Source: a bacterium HR12
GTDB taxonomy: Bacteria > Actinomycetota > UBA4738 > HRBIN12
Assembly (NCBI GenBank): GCA_002898915.1
Contig: BEHO01000040.1
Span: forward strand, 1 to 8,030
Reading direction: 5' to 3'
DNA length: 8,030 nucleotides
Shown here: one piece after another, positions 6,293 to 8,030 of the stretch
Numbering within the stretch: position 1 is the first letter of the stretch
Layout: each line of letters opens with the position of its first letter
The notes under the pieces: model-generated
The model's database searches: none
What the model was told of the DNA's origin: nothing
The model's input: the letters and a program-made list of their open reading frames with translations, nothing else
Program-made: the position numbers and the translations under genes

Positions 6293-6678
6293 TGGCGCAG
6301 CTCACGCCGGGCGACGTGGAGCTGCTCACCGGCCCCCACTACGCCACGGTCGTCACGCTGAACCCCGACGGCACGCCCCACGCCACCGTGACGTGGATCG
6401 ACGCCGAGGACGGCCACGTGCTGGTGAACACGGCCGAGGGCCGCCGCAAGGCGCGGAACCTGCGTCGGGACCCGCGCGCCGCCGTGCTGGTGCAGGCCGA
6501 TCCCTACCGGTGGATCTCGATCACCGGGACCGCGGTCGCCGCGGAGACGGGCCCCGTGGCCGAGGCGCACATCGACGCGCTCTCGCGTCGGTACGACGGC
6601 AGACCATGGACGCCCGTCGACGGTCAGGTGCGCGTACGGTTCCGGATCCGGCCCGACCGCATCGTGCGCTACGGCTGA
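6292..6678 (+). CDS. PPOX-class probable F420-dependent oxidoreductase
   Basis: 128-residue split-barrel protein of the pyridoxamine-5'-phosphate-oxidase-like superfamily, in the group generally predicted to use deazaflavin F420 (Rv1155-like). Seen: HYATVVTLNPDGTPHATVTW (16-35), the characteristic first strands with N-P-D-G-x-P-H; VLVNTAEGRRKARNLRRDPR (43-62), where the family's Arg/Lys-rich stretch contacts the cofactor phosphate or polyglutamate; and AVLVQ...WISITGTAV (64-82), the dimer-forming strands. It is small, soluble and probably dimeric, with no signal peptide. The substrate cannot be read from sequence; characterised relatives include biliverdin reductases and proteins that only bind F420. 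FMN or heme binding, as in other split-barrel proteins, is possible. Its ATG overlaps the aspS stop (TGATG) and rarA follows 8 bases later, so it is co-transcribed with both. Confidence 0.85.
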   Translation: MAQLTPGDVELLTGPHYATVVTLNPDGTPHATVTWIDAEDGHVLVNTAEGRRKARNLRRDPRAAVLVQADPYRWISITGTAVAAETGPVAEAHIDALSRRYDGRPWTPVDGQVRVRFRIRPDRIVRYG

Positions 6679-6686
6679 GGGGCGCC

Positions 6687-7925
6687 GTGACCGAGGTGCC
6701 GCTCGCCGCCCGGATGCGCCCTCGGACCTTCGACGAGTTCGTGGGGCAGACGCACCTCATCGGGCCGGGACGGGCCCTCACGAAGCTGCTCGAGGCCGGG
6801 CACCTGCCCTCGCTGCTCCTCTGGGGCCCCGCGGGGACCGGGAAGACCACGCTCGCGTACCTGCTGGCCGACGCCGTGGGGGCCGAGCTCGTGCAGCTGT
6901 CGGCGGTGTCCTCGGGCGTGGCCGACGCCCGCCGGGTGATGGATCGGGCCAGGGGCGGCCTGTTCCGGACGGTCCTCTTCGTGGACGAGGTGCACCGGTG
7001 GTCCAAGGCCCAGCAGGACGTGCTCCTGCCGGCGGTGGAGGACGGGACGATCACGCTTATCACGGCGACCACCGAGAACCCCTACTTCTCCCTCGTGACG
7101 CCCCTCCTCTCGCGGTGCCTACTCCTGCGCCTCGAGCCCCTCGCCCCCGAGGAGGTCCGCACGGTGCTCGAGCGGGCCCTGGCCGACGAGGAGCGGGGGC
7201 TCGGGAAGCTCGGGGTCCGCGTCCGCCCCGAGGCCCTCGACCATCTCGTCGAGGTGGCCGGGGGCGACGCGCGGATCGCGCTCACCGGGCTGGAGGCGGC
7301 CGTGGTCGCGGCGCGCGCGGCCGGCGAGCGCGAGGTCACGCTGGAGCGCGCGGCGGACGCCGTGCAGAAGAAGGCGATCGTGTACGACCGGCAGGGGGAC
7401 GCCCACTACGACGTGATCTCGGCCTTCATCAAGTCGATCCGGGGCTCGGACCCCGACGCCGCCCTGTTCTGGCTGGCGAGGATGCTCGAGGCGGGGGAGG
7501 ACCCGCGCTTCATCGCCCGCCGGATGGTCGTCCATGCGAGCGAGGACATCGGCCTCGCGGACCCCCGAGCGCTCCTCGTCGCCGTGGCGGCGGCCCAGGC
7601 GGTGGAGTACGTGGGACTGCCCGAGGCCCGACTGAACCTGGCGGAGGCCGCGATCTACCTGGCCCGGGCGCCGAAGTCCAACAGCGTCCTCGTGGCGCTC
7701 TCGCGGGCGCAGGAGGACGCCGCCTCCTCGGACCCGGTGCCGCTGCACCTCCGCGAGCCCGGGCACCCGGCCCTGCGCGAGCACGGGTACGGCGAGGGCT
7801 ACAAGTACCCCCACGACTTCCCCGGACACGTGGTGGAGCAGGAGTACCGGCCGGCCCGCTTCAGCGGGCGGCGGTACTACGAACCCTCGGGGCAGGGAGA
7901 GGAGGGATCGGAGGAGCGGGCCTGA
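6687..7925 (+). CDS. rarA: Replication-associated recombination protein A (RarA/MgsA), AAA+ ATPase
   Basis: 412-residue cytosolic AAA+ ATPase of the RarA/Mgs1/WRNIP1 family, related to clamp-loader subunits, acting with SSB at stalled forks. Order seen: N-terminal RMRPRTFDEFVGQTHLIGPG (9-28); Walker A GPAGTGKTT (47-55); Walker B LFVDEVHRWSKAQQD (97-111); sensor 1 TATTENPYF (126-134); arginine-finger SRC (142-144); then the C-terminal tetramerisation region with KKAIVYDRQGDAHYDVISAF (228-247), FIARRMVVHASEDIGLADP (275-293) and GYKYPHDFPGHVVEQEYRP (371-389). The usual HRFNK after Walker B is HRWSK here; Ser occurs in other actinobacteria, Trp is less usual. The GTG start is chosen because GAGGGG (6677-6682) lies 4 bases upstream and family homology begins at about residue 9. 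It is the last gene of the run; in M. tuberculosis and Streptomyces, alaS lies shortly downstream. Confidence 0.97.
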   Translation: MTEVPLAARMRPRTFDEFVGQTHLIGPGRALTKLLEAGHLPSLLLWGPAGTGKTTLAYLLADAVGAELVQLSAVSSGVADARRVMDRARGGLFRTVLFVDEVHRWSKAQQDVLLPAVEDGTITLITATTENPYFSLVTPLLSRCLLLRLEPLAPEEVRTVLERALADEERGLGKLGVRVRPEALDHLVEVAGGDARIALTGLEAAVVAARAAGEREVTLERAADAVQKKAIVYDRQGDAHYDVISAFIKSIRGSDPDAALFWLARMLEAGEDPRFIARRMVVHASEDIGLADPRALLVAVAAAQAVEYVGLPEARLNLAEAAIYLARAPKSNSVLVALSRAQEDAASSDPVPLHLREPGHPALREHGYGEGYKYPHDFPGHVVEQEYRPARFSGRRYYEPSGQGEEGSEERA

Positions 7926-7930
7926 CCTCG

Positions 7931-7986
7931 GCCCTCGCCGGCCCGAGCTGCTGCGCACGGCAGGCTGGTGGCGCGGGGGCGAGGGC
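7931..7986. repeat. Long-loop inverted repeat after rarA
   Basis: GCCCTCGCC (7931-7939) and GGCGAGGGC (7978-7986) are perfect 9-base complements separated by 38 bases, starting 5 bases past the rarA stop. There is no T-run, and the loop is long, so a canonical intrinsic terminator is not supported. It could still bring the rarA transcript end and the next promoter together, or be chance in GC-rich DNA. Confidence 0.35.
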
Positions 7987-7994
7987 GCGGCCGG

Positions 7995-8000
7995 TATGAT
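7995..8000 (+). promoter_or_regulatory. Probable -10 box of the next transcription unit
   Basis: TATGAT differs from the TATAAT consensus at one base and stands out in very GC-rich DNA. A purine start site at A8007 is at the right distance. No TTGACA-like -35 is present 16-18 bases upstream. It would give a short leader before a gene that begins outside the window. Confidence 0.55.
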
Positions 8001-8023
8001 GCCGCCATCCGACCTTCGACCCC

Positions 8024-8029
8024 GAGGAG
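8024..8029 (+). promoter_or_regulatory. Shine-Dalgarno site of a gene starting beyond the window
   Basis: GAGGAG lies at the last bases, 24 bases after the TATGAT box, and no start codon follows before the window ends. By gene order in actinobacteria the downstream gene could be alaS or a small gene before it; the sequence here does not show which. Confidence 0.5.
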
Positions 8030-8030
8030 A

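Overview
The window is a GC-rich, gene-dense housekeeping stretch. It has almost uniform G/C at third codon positions, GTG as well as ATG starts, gaps of a few bases or stop/start overlaps, and no tRNA, rRNA, CRISPR or mobile element that I can see. The order rel - dtd - metallo-beta-lactamase hydrolase - hisS - aspS - rarA is the core translation/stringent-response neighbourhood of Actinomycetota and some related Gram-positive lineages. A probable F420-linked PPOX gene, an AspRS of apparently non-discriminating type and a possible leaderless promoter also point to an actinobacterium. I cannot assign the class, and a Chloroflexota-like relative is not excluded.

Layout. Bases 2-1336 hold the 3' part of a long Rel (p)ppGpp synthetase/hydrolase: end of the synthetase domain, then TGS, helical, zinc-finger-like and ACT domains. 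Converging on it, with a 12-base gap, is a minus-strand gene (1349-2014) for an unrecognised soluble protein with a coiled coil, an Ala/Pro-rich linker and a short aromatic C-terminal patch. It is divergent from dtd (2105-2551), whose most natural first codon is ATC rather than ATG/GTG/TTG. After a 52-base gap with a strong inverted repeat and a -10-like box comes a tightly packed five-gene run (2604-7925): MBL-fold hydrolase, hisS, aspS, PPOX flavin/F420 enzyme and rarA, joined by gaps of 3 and 8 bases and by ATGA and TGATG overlaps. The last 105 bases hold a long-loop inverted repeat, a TATGAT box and a GAGGAG ribosome-binding site for a gene that begins beyond the window.

How the genes fit together. 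Most serve translation quality and its coupling to stress: HisRS and AspRS charge tRNAs, Dtd removes D-amino acids (and mischarged glycine) from tRNA, Rel senses uncharged tRNA on the ribosome, and RarA acts at stalled replication forks. The AspRS carries the His/Gly pair associated with charging both tRNA-Asp and tRNA-Asn, so the organism probably makes Asn-tRNA(Asn) by GatCAB transamidation.

I found no undescribed multi-gene system. The points most worth a second look are the non-canonical dtd start, the coiled-coil/AP-linker protein beside rel, the hairpin/-10 arrangement before the hydrolase gene, and the predicted non-discriminating AspRS.
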